Source of the DNA: Ruminococcus flavefaciens
Lineage (GTDB): Bacteria; Bacillota; Clostridia; Oscillospirales; Ruminococcaceae
NCBI GenBank assembly: GCA_023662725.1
Contig: JAMPIL010000005.1
Span: 34,019 to 98,018, forward strand
Length of the DNA stretch: 64,000 nucleotides
Reading direction: 5' to 3'
A model generated the notes under the pieces. That model had not been told where the DNA came from and did not search any database. It saw only the letters and a program-made list of their open reading frames with translations. Both the position numbers and the translations under genes were made by a program. Within the stretch, counting starts at the first letter, position 1. Every line of letters begins with the position of its first letter. This document shows, in pieces, positions 29,587 to 38,180 of the stretch.

Positions 29587-30078
29587 ATGTCTAAGGAACA
29601 GAAAACCAACGCTATGCGTTTTCTTGAAAAAAATAAAATATCATATGAATCTCAGTCCTATCAATGTGATGAATTTATTGACGGCATAACTGTTGCTCAA
29701 AAACTCGGACAATCTCTTGAAAAAACTTTTAAAACGCTCATCGCTCATGGAAAATCGGGACAGTATTATTGCTTTCTATTGCCGGTAGCGCTTGAACTTG
29801 ACCTGAAAAAAGCCGCCAGAAGCGTTGGTGAGAAATCTGTTGAACTGCTCCATGTCAAGGACATAACGAAAGTAACAGGCTATGTAAGAGGAGGATGTAC
29901 TCCTATTGGCATGAAAAAACAGTTCATGACTGTCGTACATAATTCGGCGGAGACGCTTACAGAGTTTTTCATAAGCGGAGGAAGGATAGGACTTCAGATC
30001 AAATTGTCTCCGACAGAGCTTGTACGGAGTATTCGTGGAAAATTTGATGATATTGTATCAGGAGTATTCAGCGATTGA
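29587..30078 (+). CDS. ybaK: Cys-tRNA(Pro)/Cys-tRNA(Cys) deacylase YbaK/EbsC
   Basis: The 163-residue protein matches the YbaK editing family, which clears Cys wrongly loaded on tRNA-Pro. Recognisable stretches are KTFKTLIAHGKSGQYYCFLL, GCTPIGMKKQF and SGGRIGLQIKLSPTEL. It begins two bases after the queH stop, with the ribosome site inside the end of queH (AGAGAA). Confidence 0.93.
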   Translation: MSKEQKTNAMRFLEKNKISYESQSYQCDEFIDGITVAQKLGQSLEKTFKTLIAHGKSGQYYCFLLPVALELDLKKAARSVGEKSVELLHVKDITKVTGYVRGGCTPIGMKKQFMTVVHNSAETLTEFFISGGRIGLQIKLSPTELVRSIRGKFDDIVSGVFSD

Positions 30079-30092
30079 TTCAAAAATATCTT

Positions 30093-30125
30093 AAAAGGAC
30101 GAACTTTTTCAGAGTTCGTCCTTTT
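30093..30125. terminator. Bidirectional terminator between ybaK and dpaB
   Basis: Arms AAAAGGACGAAC and GTTCGTCCTTTT form a 12-bp stem with T-rich 3' side on both strands. It ends the SOS-box operon and the converging dpaAB unit. Confidence 0.92.
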
Positions 30126-30149
30126 GTTTTGTGCCACTGTTTTTCACAA

Positions 30150-30740
30150 TTACTTATGATATATAATAGGTCTTAGCTGAATGCCGTTCATGGCGGCAAG
30201 TGCGGCTTCCGGAATCATCTCAAATTCAGCAACAAGTGATGCCGGTTTTTTTATATAGTCATCCTGCAGCATAGGAACAAAGAAATAGTTTTTACGGTTG
30301 AAAAGTTCACCGAGATTTTTTGCCGAACCAAGAAGCGAATCATTTGATGCTATTGCTAAAAGTACTGGTTTTCCGCTTCGCAGATGAGATTTAACCGCCA
30401 TTGTGACAGCGCTATCGGTTATACCATTAGCCAGCTTTGCAGCAGTATTAGATGTGCATGGTGCAACAATCATCAGGTCGGTCATATTGTTGGGGCCTAT
30501 CGGTTCTGCCATTGAAATATCGGTTATAATCTCTCTGTGACATATATCCTGAAGCTTATGAAGGTTTTCTTCCGGTGTTCCAAAACGTGTTGAAAGAGTT
30601 GAAGCGGTTTCAGACATGATAGGAATAAGCTCTGCTCCCATTTCGGCAAGTATAGAAGCTTGTTTCATACTGCGTTCAAAAGTGCAGAAAGAGCCGGTAA
30701 GAGCATAGCCGATTTTAAGTCCTTTAAGGGTATCAGCCAT
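30150..30740 (-). CDS. dpaB: Dipicolinate synthase subunit B
   Basis: DpaB is the flavoprotein subunit of dipicolinate synthase, which makes the calcium-binding core compound of endospores. The protein has 196 residues from the ATG at 30740, nine bases after GGAGG. It starts MADTLKGLKIGYALTGSFCT and has the flavin site VAPCTSNTAAKLANGITDS. It overlaps the end of dpaA by eight bases. Confidence 0.93.
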   Translation of the reverse strand: MADTLKGLKIGYALTGSFCTFERSMKQASILAEMGAELIPIMSETASTLSTRFGTPEENLHKLQDICHREIITDISMAEPIGPNNMTDLMIVAPCTSNTAAKLANGITDSAVTMAVKSHLRSGKPVLLAIASNDSLLGSAKNLGELFNRKNYFFVPMLQDDYIKKPASLVAEFEMIPEAALAAMNGIQLRPIIYHK

Positions 30741-31557
30741 TTGAATCGACCTCCGTTTCACTAAGAATTTCGGTTATTGTTTCGGCAATGATTTCTCCTG
30801 ATGTTATAGGAGCAGTTTTACCCGGAAGTCCAAGCGCCCATATCACTTTCATACCAAGTTCGAGCGCCGCTGCAAAATCAATACCGCCCGGTTTTGAAGC
30901 AAGATCAATGAAAAGAGTTTTTTTGTCGAACTTGCAGAGCAGTTCTCTGTTGAATATCATATCAGGAACAGTATTGAAAACTATATCATAATCGCTTTGT
31001 ATAGATTTTGTGCATATGGACTTAACTCCGTGTATGCGGGCATTTGCGGTACCTTTTGCGTTTCTTACGGCAACAGTTATATCTGCTCCGAAACCTTTGA
31101 GTATTTCTATAAGGGAAGTTCCTATTCTGCCCATTCCGGTTATAAGGATCTTAGAGCCGTTAAGCGTTATCGGAAGTTCCTCCAGTGCGATCTGAATTGC
31201 GCCCTCTGCTGTCGGAATGGCATTTTTCAGGCTTAAAGCTTCGTTATCCATGTAATCGAAGACCTTGAAACCGCTGAAAATATTGCGGAGGGTATCGTCA
31301 GTTTTTCCGGCGAAAATTATTGCGTCCGGTTTAAGAAGTTTTTTTATTGTTTCGGGTTCAAGTTCACTGTCAGAGCATGGTGCGGGGATCATTTTGTTTT
31401 CGTTGAGTGGCGGCACAGGCAGAACAAGGCAGTCGAATGTTTCTTCTGATTCGATTTCTTCGTCTGAATTTATATGCTTAACACTGTAAACGGCAGAAAG
31501 CTTTTCAGCACAGTATTTATTTCGCATATCACCGCCGGCAATAAGTATTTTTTTCAT
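30733..31557 (-). CDS. dpaA: Dipicolinate synthase subunit A
   Basis: DpaA is the NADPH-binding subunit of dipicolinate synthase. From the ATG at 31557 (behind AAAAGGAG) the protein has 274 residues, beginning MKKILIAGGDMRNKYCAEKL, with the Rossmann motif ILITGMGRIGTSL and the C-terminal GLPGKTAPITSGEII. A further-upstream reading from 31617 is not supported by a ribosome site. Confidence 0.93.
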   Translation of the reverse strand: MKKILIAGGDMRNKYCAEKLSAVYSVKHINSDEEIESEETFDCLVLPVPPLNENKMIPAPCSDSELEPETIKKLLKPDAIIFAGKTDDTLRNIFSGFKVFDYMDNEALSLKNAIPTAEGAIQIALEELPITLNGSKILITGMGRIGTSLIEILKGFGADITVAVRNAKGTANARIHGVKSICTKSIQSDYDIVFNTVPDMIFNRELLCKFDKKTLFIDLASKPGGIDFAAALELGMKVIWALGLPGKTAPITSGEIIAETITEILSETEVDSNG

Positions 31558-31600
31558 AGCATTCTCCTTTTCATACGCTTTCTTAATCAGGCTATGATTC

Positions 31601-31627
31601 ATTATATGTTTTTTCACTTAATTGTGT
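31601..31627 (-). promoter_or_regulatory. Sigma-K-like sporulation promoter of dpaAB
   Basis: On the minus strand AC (31627-31626) precedes CATATAATG by 17 bases, which fits the Bacillus sigma-K pattern AC-N16/17-CATANNNT. No good SigA -35 is seen before the TATAAT within it. spoVFAB of Bacillus is sigma-K dependent, so this fits, but the site is a weak consensus. Confidence 0.45.
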
Positions 31628-31655
31628 TCGCAGACAGAGGAATGCTTCCTTTGGA

Positions 31656-31684
31656 ATAAAAAATGCTGCACGAAATGTGCAGCA
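31656..31684 (-). terminator. Terminator after the 31778 gene
   Basis: Arms TGCTGCAC and GTGCAGCA (31664-31671, 31677-31684); on the minus strand they are followed by a run of T residues (TTTTTTATT). It ends the purine-containing unit about 94 nt after the last gene. Confidence 0.85.
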
Positions 31685-31777
31685 GATATAAGAACCTGTA
31701 TTCATAGGATAAGCTACGCATTTTTTTGGTAATTTTTGCATATCTTCCCTGTGAACACAGATTCTAACATATTATAT

Positions 31778-32404
31778 TCAATCCTCTTCAAAAAGGCCTT
31801 TGTATTCAGCAACTCTTGCTCTGTCGCCATGACAGTCTATCTCGATTATTTCTTTTTTCAAAAGATAATTTATAGCCGCAAAAAGAATCGTGAAGCTTAC
31901 AGCATTTACAAGAATACTGAAATAAATTCTGATTCCGATAAGGTTTCCGAACATTCCGCCAAGAATGAGACCTATACAAATTATAACGATAACCTCAAAC
32001 TTAGTTTTATATGGATCGAAACTTATGAAGGAAAGGCATACTGCTGCTGAAATAACAGCGTGAGCAATAGCAAGAGAAAGCGAATATGGATGATAAAAGC
32101 TTCTTACAGCGTAGGAATTAAGCTCGAATATCATTAAAACAGCTTCCATGACTATGTATGCGGAAAATCCGATCTTAAGCCATTTTCTCATGCGGACTGT
32201 TATACAGATCAGATAATCCGACAGAGCAAGAAGCAGAAATCCGCTTATTTCAAGGGCATACGCAAAAACTTCGAGAAACTTTACAAGCGCCGGCGAAGCC
32301 TGAAAATAAATTTTATAGAAAATGAATGTGACCAGTGCAAAAAGAATGAACAAAACATTTCCGATAAATCCGAATAAAAGTCCTTTTGAAAGCTTGGAGT
32401 GCAT
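31778..32404 (-). CDS. Polytopic membrane protein, unknown
   Basis: A 208-residue protein with about six hydrophobic segments (for example SFYHPYSLSLAIAHAVISAA and VIVIICIGLILGGMFGNLIG) and a short charged C-terminus. I do not recognise the family. It starts three bases after the purD stop, so it is the last gene of the purine unit. Confidence 0.7.
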   Translation of the reverse strand: MHSKLSKGLLFGFIGNVLFILFALVTFIFYKIYFQASPALVKFLEVFAYALEISGFLLLALSDYLICITVRMRKWLKIGFSAYIVMEAVLMIFELNSYAVRSFYHPYSLSLAIAHAVISAAVCLSFISFDPYKTKFEVIVIICIGLILGGMFGNLIGIRIYFSILVNAVSFTILFAAINYLLKKEIIEIDCHGDRARVAEYKGLFEED

Positions 32405-32407
32405 GAT

Positions 32408-33703
32408 TCAGACCTCTGAGGTAAGCGCTTTAAGCGCTCTTTGTCCGATATCTTCTCTGTAATGAGCGTGTTTGAAGCCGACCTTTTCAACTCCTCTGTA
32501 AGCGTTTGCAATAGCAGTTAAAAGAGTGTTGCCGGTTGCGGTAACTCCGATAACTCTTCCGCCGGATGTTACAAGTTTACCGTTTTCATCAAGCTTTGTT
32601 CCGGCATGATAAATGAAACAGCCATCAGTTTGTCCCATTTCGTCAAGGCCTTCCATATCGTATCCTGTAAAGTATTTCTGAGGATATCCCGGACTTGCCA
32701 TTATAACGCAGGCACAGCTTCCCTTTTTCCATTTGATATCAACCTTATCAAGTTCATGATTATAGATTGCTTCAAAAATTTCATAAAGGTCTGCTTCAAG
32801 CATTGGCAAAACGACCTGAGTTTCAGGATCGCCGAAACGGCAGTTATATTCGATTACCTTTGGTCCCTTCGGAGTAAGCATAAGTCCGAAATAAAGGCAT
32901 CCTTCAAAAGTTCTTCCCTCGGCGTTCATAGCGTTGAGAGTGGGAATGAATATCTTATCCATACACTCCTTAGCAATGTCATCGGTGTAATAGGGATTCG
33001 GAGATATAGTTCCCATGCCTCCGGTGTTAAGTCCCATATCGCCGTTGAGCGCACGTTTATGATCCATAGAGGAGATCATCGGGACGATCGTTTTTCCGTC
33101 TGTAAAGGAAAGAACTGAAACCTCCGGGCCTGTCAGATATTCTTCAATAACTATTCTTGCCGAGCTTTTTCCGAATTTCTGATCGTCTATCATTTCGTGT
33201 ACAGCCTGTATTGCTTCTTCTTCATTCTCGGCAATTATAACTCCCTTACCGAGAGCAAGTCCGTCTGCTTTTATAACGGCAGGGTAGCTGTTCTGCTCTT
33301 TAAGATAAGCGATAGCTTTTTCGCTTTCTGTAAAAACTTCATAGAAAGCGGTTGGAATATTATATTTCTTCATAAGCTCTTTCGAGAAAACCTTAGAGCC
33401 TTCGATAATTGCAGCATTTGCCTTCGGACCGAAAGTCATGAAACCTTCTGCCTGAAGCGCGTCAACCATGCCAAGAACGAGCGGATCGTCCGGAGCAACT
33501 ACAACCATATCAGGCTGGAGCTTCTTTGCAAGAGCGATAACTCCGTCGATATCTGTTGCGGAAACGCTGAAGCACTCTGCATATTTAGATATGCCTCCGT
33601 TTCCGGGAGCGCAGTAGATCTTATCGACGTGTTTGCTCTCGGCAAGCTTCATAATGATTGCGTGTTCACGGCCGCCGCCGCCGATAACTAAAATATTCTT
33701 CAT
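32408..33703 (-). CDS. purD: Phosphoribosylamine-glycine ligase
   Basis: PurD joins phosphoribosylamine and glycine with ATP, step two of purine synthesis. From the ATG at 33703 (behind AGGAG) the protein is 431 residues with the N-terminus MKNILVIGGGGREHAIIMKL and ATP-grasp blocks such as ADGLALGKGVIIA and EYNCRFGDPETQVVLP. It is the last enzyme gene of the purine cluster. Confidence 0.97.
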   Translation of the reverse strand: MKNILVIGGGGREHAIIMKLAESKHVDKIYCAPGNGGISKYAECFSVSATDIDGVIALAKKLQPDMVVVAPDDPLVLGMVDALQAEGFMTFGPKANAAIIEGSKVFSKELMKKYNIPTAFYEVFTESEKAIAYLKEQNSYPAVIKADGLALGKGVIIAENEEEAIQAVHEMIDDQKFGKSSARIVIEEYLTGPEVSVLSFTDGKTIVPMISSMDHKRALNGDMGLNTGGMGTISPNPYYTDDIAKECMDKIFIPTLNAMNAEGRTFEGCLYFGLMLTPKGPKVIEYNCRFGDPETQVVLPMLEADLYEIFEAIYNHELDKVDIKWKKGSCACVIMASPGYPQKYFTGYDMEGLDEMGQTDGCFIYHAGTKLDENGKLVTSGGRVIGVTATGNTLLTAIANAYRGVEKVGFKHAHYREDIGQRALKALTSEV

Positions 33704-33930
33704 AAAAAATCTCCTAAAAAATAATAATTGCAAAGCACGATTAATAATGGTATTCTTAAAGGGATGTATTCCCCTTAAGCGGAGAGGGAACGAGGGTTAC
33801 TCCCCACAGTGTGAGGAGATGTCAGCTGGCTGACATAGGGAACGGGTGCCAGTCAGGCGGCAGAGCCTCCCTAACAAAGAAGTTTGTTAAGCGAAGCGAT
33901 GACGAACGGATGGTTCGGCAAAACTGTCGG
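33704..33930. repeat. Palindrome-rich REP-like intergenic element
   Basis: Between purD and the upstream small gene lies a GC-richer mosaic of short palindromes: TGTCAGCTGGCTGACA at 33820-33835 and TAACAAA-GAAG-TTTGTTA at 33872-33889, with CCCCTTAAG and CCTCCC motifs. Similar mosaics are common intergenic repeats in gut clostridia. No second copy is in this window, so the repeat nature is inferred from recollection. Confidence 0.5.
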
Positions 33931-34237
33931 CTATACACTCTTAGTATATACTTCCCTACCGAAAAGCCAAAAACTACTGGAATCAGGGTTTTCACAGTCA
34001 GAGTTCCGTGAAACATCACGGAAATAATCAAAACGGTAGCCGAAACCATATTCAGCACTATCTTCTCCGCAGCTGCAGCGTATTGATTTTACAGTAATAA
34101 GAGGCTTTATATAACCGTCAGAAACAGCAAATCTTAAGAAATAAATTCCGATAAGCAGAACCCACAGTCCAAGAATTACTGCAATAACTTTTAAAGCGGT
34201 ATGTTTTTTTGACTCTTTTTATCTTTTCATCTTTCAT
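33931..34237 (-). pseudogene. Small membrane protein with a frameshift at a 7-nt homopolymer
   Basis: Directly after the purH stop, the minus strand starts ATG AAA GAT (34237) with a basic N-terminus, but the frame leads to a stop soon after. Dropping one base in the 7-T run at 34204-34210 (7 A on the coding strand) opens a frame that reads KVIAVILGLWVLLIGIYFL, a membrane segment, then about 60 residues with a Cys-x-Cys and ends at TAG 33931-33933. The protein-like composition and position suggest a real small gene that is phase-variable, broken, or affected by a sequencing error. The ribosome site is poor. Confidence 0.45.
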
Positions 34238-34240
34238 AAA

Positions 34241-35422
34241 TTAATGGTGGAAAAGGCGGATTCCTGTAAACGCCATAGCAATATTATACTTGTTGCAGGT
34301 TTTGATAACATTGTCGTCACGGATAGAACCGCCCGGCTCTGCGATATACTCAACTCCCGATTTCTTTGCTCTTTCGATGTTGTCGCCGAACGGGAAGAAA
34401 GCGTCTGAACCGAGGCAAACTCCGGTATTTTTAGCGAGCCAAGCCTTTTTTTCTTCAGCAGTAAATACTTCCGGCTTAACCTTGAAGATTCTCTGCCATT
34501 CACCCTCACGAAGAACATCCTCATACTCATCGCCCATGTAAACGTCGATAGCGTTGTCACGGTCTGCACGGCGGATACCGTCTACAAACTGGAGTCCCAT
34601 AACCTGCGGAGACTGTCTGAGCCACCAGTTATCAGCCTTCTGTCCGGCAAGACGTGTGCAGTGAATTCTCGACTGCTGACCTGCACCGATTCCGATAGCC
34701 TGACCGTCTTTAACGTAGCATACGGAATTGGACTGTGTATATTTCAGTGTGATAAGAGAAATGAGGAGATCGTCCTTTTTATCCTCCGGAATGTCCTTGT
34801 TTTCTGTAACGATATTGGACAGAAGCTCACGGTTGATATCGAGCTCGTTTCTGCCCTGCTCGAAGGAAACTCCGTAAACCTGCTTTGTTTCGATCGGAGC
34901 AGGCTTGTAATTTTCGTCTATCTTGAGGATGCAGTATGTACCCTTTCTCTTTGACTTGAGAATTTCAAGCGCTTCTTCATCGTAATCCGGAGCAATAACT
35001 CCGTCGGAAACTTCTCTCTGGATCATCTTTGCTGTGCATACGTCAACTTTATCGGAAAGGGCGATGAAGTCGCCGTAGGATGACATTCTGTCTGCGCCTC
35101 TTGCTCTTGCGTAAGCGCTTGCAAGGGGAGAAAGCTCGCCGAGATCGTCTACCCAGTAGATTTTTTTGAGGTCGTCGGAAAGAGGTCTGCCGATAGCTGC
35201 TCCGGCAGGAGAAACGTGCTTGAAAGAAGTTGCCGCACATACTCCCGTAGCAGCCTTAAGCTCCTTAACGAGCTGCCAGCCGTTGAGAGCGTCAAGAAGA
35301 TTGATATAGCCGGGACGTCCGCAGAGAACCTCGATCGGAAGTTCGCTTCCGTCTGCCATATAAACTCTGGACGGCTTCTGATTTGGGTTGCATCCGTATT
35401 TTAACTGCATTTCGTTTGACAT
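34241..35422 (-). CDS. purH: AICAR transformylase, stand-alone (PurH C-terminal domain only)
   Basis: This enzyme formylates AICAR, the ninth step of IMP synthesis. The protein is 393 residues from the ATG at 35422 (behind AAGGAGG) and covers only the transformylase part: ELKYGCNPNQKPSRV-like start (QLKYGCNPNQKPSRVY), CAATSFKHVSPAGAA, and GSDAFFPFGDNIERA. The N-terminal IMP cyclohydrolase domain of normal PurH is absent. A separate archaeal-type PurO at 38181 in the same cluster supplies that step. Confidence 0.93.
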   Translation of the reverse strand: MSNEMQLKYGCNPNQKPSRVYMADGSELPIEVLCGRPGYINLLDALNGWQLVKELKAATGVCAATSFKHVSPAGAAIGRPLSDDLKKIYWVDDLGELSPLASAYARARGADRMSSYGDFIALSDKVDVCTAKMIQREVSDGVIAPDYDEEALEILKSKRKGTYCILKIDENYKPAPIETKQVYGVSFEQGRNELDINRELLSNIVTENKDIPEDKKDDLLISLITLKYTQSNSVCYVKDGQAIGIGAGQQSRIHCTRLAGQKADNWWLRQSPQVMGLQFVDGIRRADRDNAIDVYMGDEYEDVLREGEWQRIFKVKPEVFTAEEKKAWLAKNTGVCLGSDAFFPFGDNIERAKKSGVEYIAEPGGSIRDDNVIKTCNKYNIAMAFTGIRLFHH

Positions 35423-35435
35423 AATAATGTCCTCC

Positions 35436-36284
35436 TTAATTATAAAATTCATATTCATATTCTATATATGATGTTTCTTCACCGTCGGTAAAGTTTTGCT
35501 CCTTTATAAGACGGTTATCGGAATTATAGGTGTATTTAATTTCCTTATCGTTATCAAGGTGGGTTTTTACATTTCCGTTTTCGTCATAAGTGAATTTTTC
35601 ATTTCGCTTATAACCATCGTTATTTTGAGTAATCCGACCGGTAAACCTACCATTGTCGTCATACTCATAGGTGTAGGTAGTGTGTAAAGATATTTCTTCG
35701 TTCGGCTCTTCGTATACGTTTGTTATAGGATTATTGTGCTCATCGTAGGTATAAGACTCTGTATATTTCTGATTGCCGTTAATGAAAGTCGTTTGTTTAA
35801 TTAACAGACCGTCAGAATATTCATAGTTAATGTGACAAGTTCCGTGCATTTCATTGTATTCTTCTGAAGCTTTTGTTCCGTCGGAGTTATATTCATAGGA
35901 GTGCCGGAATATTGAGGGGGTTGTTCCTCCAGGTTCAACTTGATTAACCGAAAGAATCAAATTATCATGATCATCAAAAAAGGTGATTATTTGGTATACG
36001 TTAAAATCATAATATTGGTTGTATATGAGAGCAGTTTTTTTATATGCTGCATTTTCAGGAACTTCAATATCAATTTCTTCCGTATAGGATTCAGTCGGAG
36101 CAGTTGTTTCTGTCGCAGTATTTTTAGTTGTGGTGACCTCTGTAGGAGCTTCTATCTGGTCGGAAACTGATTCAGTTGCCGAAGTTTTTTCTGTTGACGT
36201 TTCAACAGCGTTTTTTGAGTTACAAGCCGTAAGAGTAATTGCGCAGACCGCTGTTAATAGTATGATTTTATGGATGTTTTTCAT
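35436..36284 (-). CDS. YD-repeat-like lipoprotein
   Basis: A 282-residue putative lipoprotein: signal with lipobox in LTACNSKN, a Ser/Thr/Glu linker to about residue 75, then repeated YxYDxxG-type strands (YEYNSDGTKASEEYNE, YTYDEHNNPITNVYEE, FTYDENGNVKTHLD). Such strands occur in RHS/YD-repeat shells, but this small copy lacks a toxin. It ends 13 bases before the AICAR transformylase start, whose ribosome site overlaps its stop, so it is part of the operon. Confidence 0.75.
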   Translation of the reverse strand: MKNIHKIILLTAVCAITLTACNSKNAVETSTEKTSATESVSDQIEAPTEVTTTKNTATETTAPTESYTEEIDIEVPENAAYKKTALIYNQYYDFNVYQIITFFDDHDNLILSVNQVEPGGTTPSIFRHSYEYNSDGTKASEEYNEMHGTCHINYEYSDGLLIKQTTFINGNQKYTESYTYDEHNNPITNVYEEPNEEISLHTTYTYEYDDNGRFTGRITQNNDGYKRNEKFTYDENGNVKTHLDNDKEIKYTYNSDNRLIKEQNFTDGEETSYIEYEYEFYN

Positions 36285-36299
36285 TTCAACTGCTCCTTT

Positions 36300-36869
36300 T
36301 TAGCCAAGAGTATCCGCTTCTGCCGGAATGATTTTTCCACCCTCTTCAAGTTCAATAACACAGATTTTTCGTGTCTGAGTTTCATTTTCGCCGTTGTTTT
36401 TGGTGAATTCAAACTGGATTTTATATTCATATCCATTGTTTGCGTGAACGTCAGTGACGTTGAATTTAGAGCTGAAATATTCCTCCGCTCCGTAAAGCTG
36501 AATGTCTGAAAGTTCTCCGAGCGCTCTTATATCTGAAACGGAAATTGAGGTTTCAGCAATCATATCACATCTGTTAGAGTTGAAATATTCTGCTTTGCTG
36601 TTTAATTCGCCGTTGGCTTTAAGCTGTTCAACAGCTTGTTCAGGCATTATCAGAGTGTAATATTTTTCCCCTCCGTTTGGACTATAAAGAATATCGGCAA
36701 ACTCTTTTGCTGTATCATCAGGAGAGATTTTTGATTCTGTTCTCACTCTTGGAGGTTTCTCAGCGAAGCTTAATGAAGAATTCCCACCTTTATCATCCTT
36801 TTTGCTGCACGAACAGAATGAGACGGTTAAAGATGTGCAGGCGATAATAATCGCTAAAAACTTTTTCAT
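36300..36869 (-). CDS. Putative lipoprotein, member 1 of three tandem paralogues
   Basis: A 189-residue lipoprotein with signal MKKFLAIIIACTSLTVSFC and lipobox near SFCS. The C-terminal domain shares with the next two genes the pattern YYTLIMPEQAVEQLK, EEYF and NGYEYKI. I do not know the function. It is inside the purine cluster, which is unusual. Confidence 0.75.
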   Translation of the reverse strand: MKKFLAIIIACTSLTVSFCSCSKKDDKGGNSSLSFAEKPPRVRTESKISPDDTAKEFADILYSPNGGEKYYTLIMPEQAVEQLKANGELNSKAEYFNSNRCDMIAETSISVSDIRALGELSDIQLYGAEEYFSSKFNVTDVHANNGYEYKIQFEFTKNNGENETQTRKICVIELEEGGKIIPAEADTLG

Positions 36870-36895
36870 GAGTTAAAACCTCTCCTTATCAGATA

Positions 36896-37600
36896 TTATT
36901 CGCTGTAGTAGTATTCAAGATCTTCGGCGGTTTCTTCAATGACTTTCCAGCCCTCCTTGAGCTTTACAATACATACTTCGCCTTCATCTATTTCAGTTTC
37001 ACCGCTTTCTAAATCGGTTCCCTCAATTTCGATGTGGTATTTATATCCCTTAGAGGCTGTAACTCCTTCAAGATCTAATTCAATGCTGAAATATTCTTCT
37101 ACGCAGTCAAGCTGCGATTTGGTAAGCTTGCCTAAATTTTCAACTGCCTTAATTTCGATACTGTATTCCTCAAGAATTTCTTCAACAGCATCGTTGTATT
37201 CGTCTATAGCATCGTCCCATTCGTCGCCTTCTTTCAGTAAATCAATGCATTCATCGGGAAGAATGAGCTTATAGTAAGTTTGTGCAGCGTTTTTACCGTA
37301 AATAGCTTCGGCGTAAGCATTAGCTGCATAATCATGACCGCTGTTGTCATCGTCACTCTTGTCGTCTGTGGATTGCTCCTGACTGCTGTCTGATGTGTTA
37401 GTGCTGTTGCTGTCATCATCGTCAGAAGAATCGGAATCTTTATCCTTTTTGCTGCTTGACTTAGCGTCGTCAGCGTCATCGCTCACTGAGCTTTTGGATT
37501 TCTTTTCGCTGCTTTTGCCATCATCGTCACTATATCCGCACGAAACGAACGCTGTAGTCAATGTCATGCAGGCGGCTAAAAGCGCTAATATTTTTTTCAT
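36896..37600 (-). CDS. Putative lipoprotein, member 2 of three tandem paralogues
   Basis: From the ATG at 37600 this is a 234-residue lipoprotein (LTTAFVSCGY) with a long Asp/Ser/Lys low-complexity linker at about residues 25-85, then the shared domain (YYKLILPDECIDLLKEGDEW, VEEYFSIELD, KGYKYHIEIEG). The linker probably lifts the domain away from the membrane. A start seven codons upstream is less likely. Confidence 0.75.
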   Translation of the reverse strand: MKKILALLAACMTLTTAFVSCGYSDDDGKSSEKKSKSSVSDDADDAKSSSKKDKDSDSSDDDDSNSTNTSDSSQEQSTDDKSDDDNSGHDYAANAYAEAIYGKNAAQTYYKLILPDECIDLLKEGDEWDDAIDEYNDAVEEILEEYSIEIKAVENLGKLTKSQLDCVEEYFSIELDLEGVTASKGYKYHIEIEGTDLESGETEIDEGEVCIVKLKEGWKVIEETAEDLEYYYSE

Positions 37601-37613
37601 AATAAGCCTCCGT

Positions 37614-38156
37614 TCAGTCATACATTATATTAAGGGTTTCTGCGCTCATGGGAATGATCTTCCATTCATCGGCGATTTTTAAAACGCAGACAGTTGTCTG
37701 CGGAGTTTCTTTACGATTCGTTTCACGCTCAATTTGTTCAACTGTTATTGTGTATTCGTATCCCTGTTCTGCTTCAATGCCTGAGATGCCTCTTTTTTCA
37801 AAATAGTTGCCTGCATATTCAAGCTGATCTTCTGTAAGTTCATCGCCTTTTTTTACTTCCTTTACAACAATTTGATAATCTTCAAGAATTGCTGAAAACT
37901 GATCGTTGCTATAATTAACCACATTATCCCATTCGTCTCTGTTTTTTAATTCTTCAATTTTTGATTCAGGGAGAATTAATTTCAGATGCGTTTCTGCGTC
38001 GCTTTTACCGCATAAGTATTCTGCAAAATCGCTTGCGGCTTTGTCAGAACCGCTCAGGCTTTCTTCTTTACTGTCATTGTTATTCTTATCCCCACAAGAA
38101 GCAAGCAATGCCGCCATAGTTATACAGGCTGTCAGAATTGCTAAAAACCTTTTCAT
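37614..38156 (-). CDS. Putative lipoprotein, member 3 of three tandem paralogues
   Basis: A 180-residue lipoprotein (signal MKRFLAILTACITMAALLA, lipobox LASC). The domain repeats the paralogue pattern: LKLILPESKIEELKNRDEW, AGNYFEKRG, GYEYTITVEQ. It is 25 bases before the PurO stop side, on the same strand. No function known. Confidence 0.75.
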   Translation of the reverse strand: MKRFLAILTACITMAALLASCGDKNNNDSKEESLSGSDKAASDFAEYLCGKSDAETHLKLILPESKIEELKNRDEWDNVVNYSNDQFSAILEDYQIVVKEVKKGDELTEDQLEYAGNYFEKRGISGIEAEQGYEYTITVEQIERETNRKETPQTTVCVLKIADEWKIIPMSAETLNIMYD

Positions 38157-38180
38157 GGCAAAAATTCCCCCCTATAAAAA

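Noticed and set aside
33822-34058. A 78-residue minus-strand open frame
   Set aside because: Another frame of the same strand reads as a better membrane protein, and this one runs into the palindromic element.
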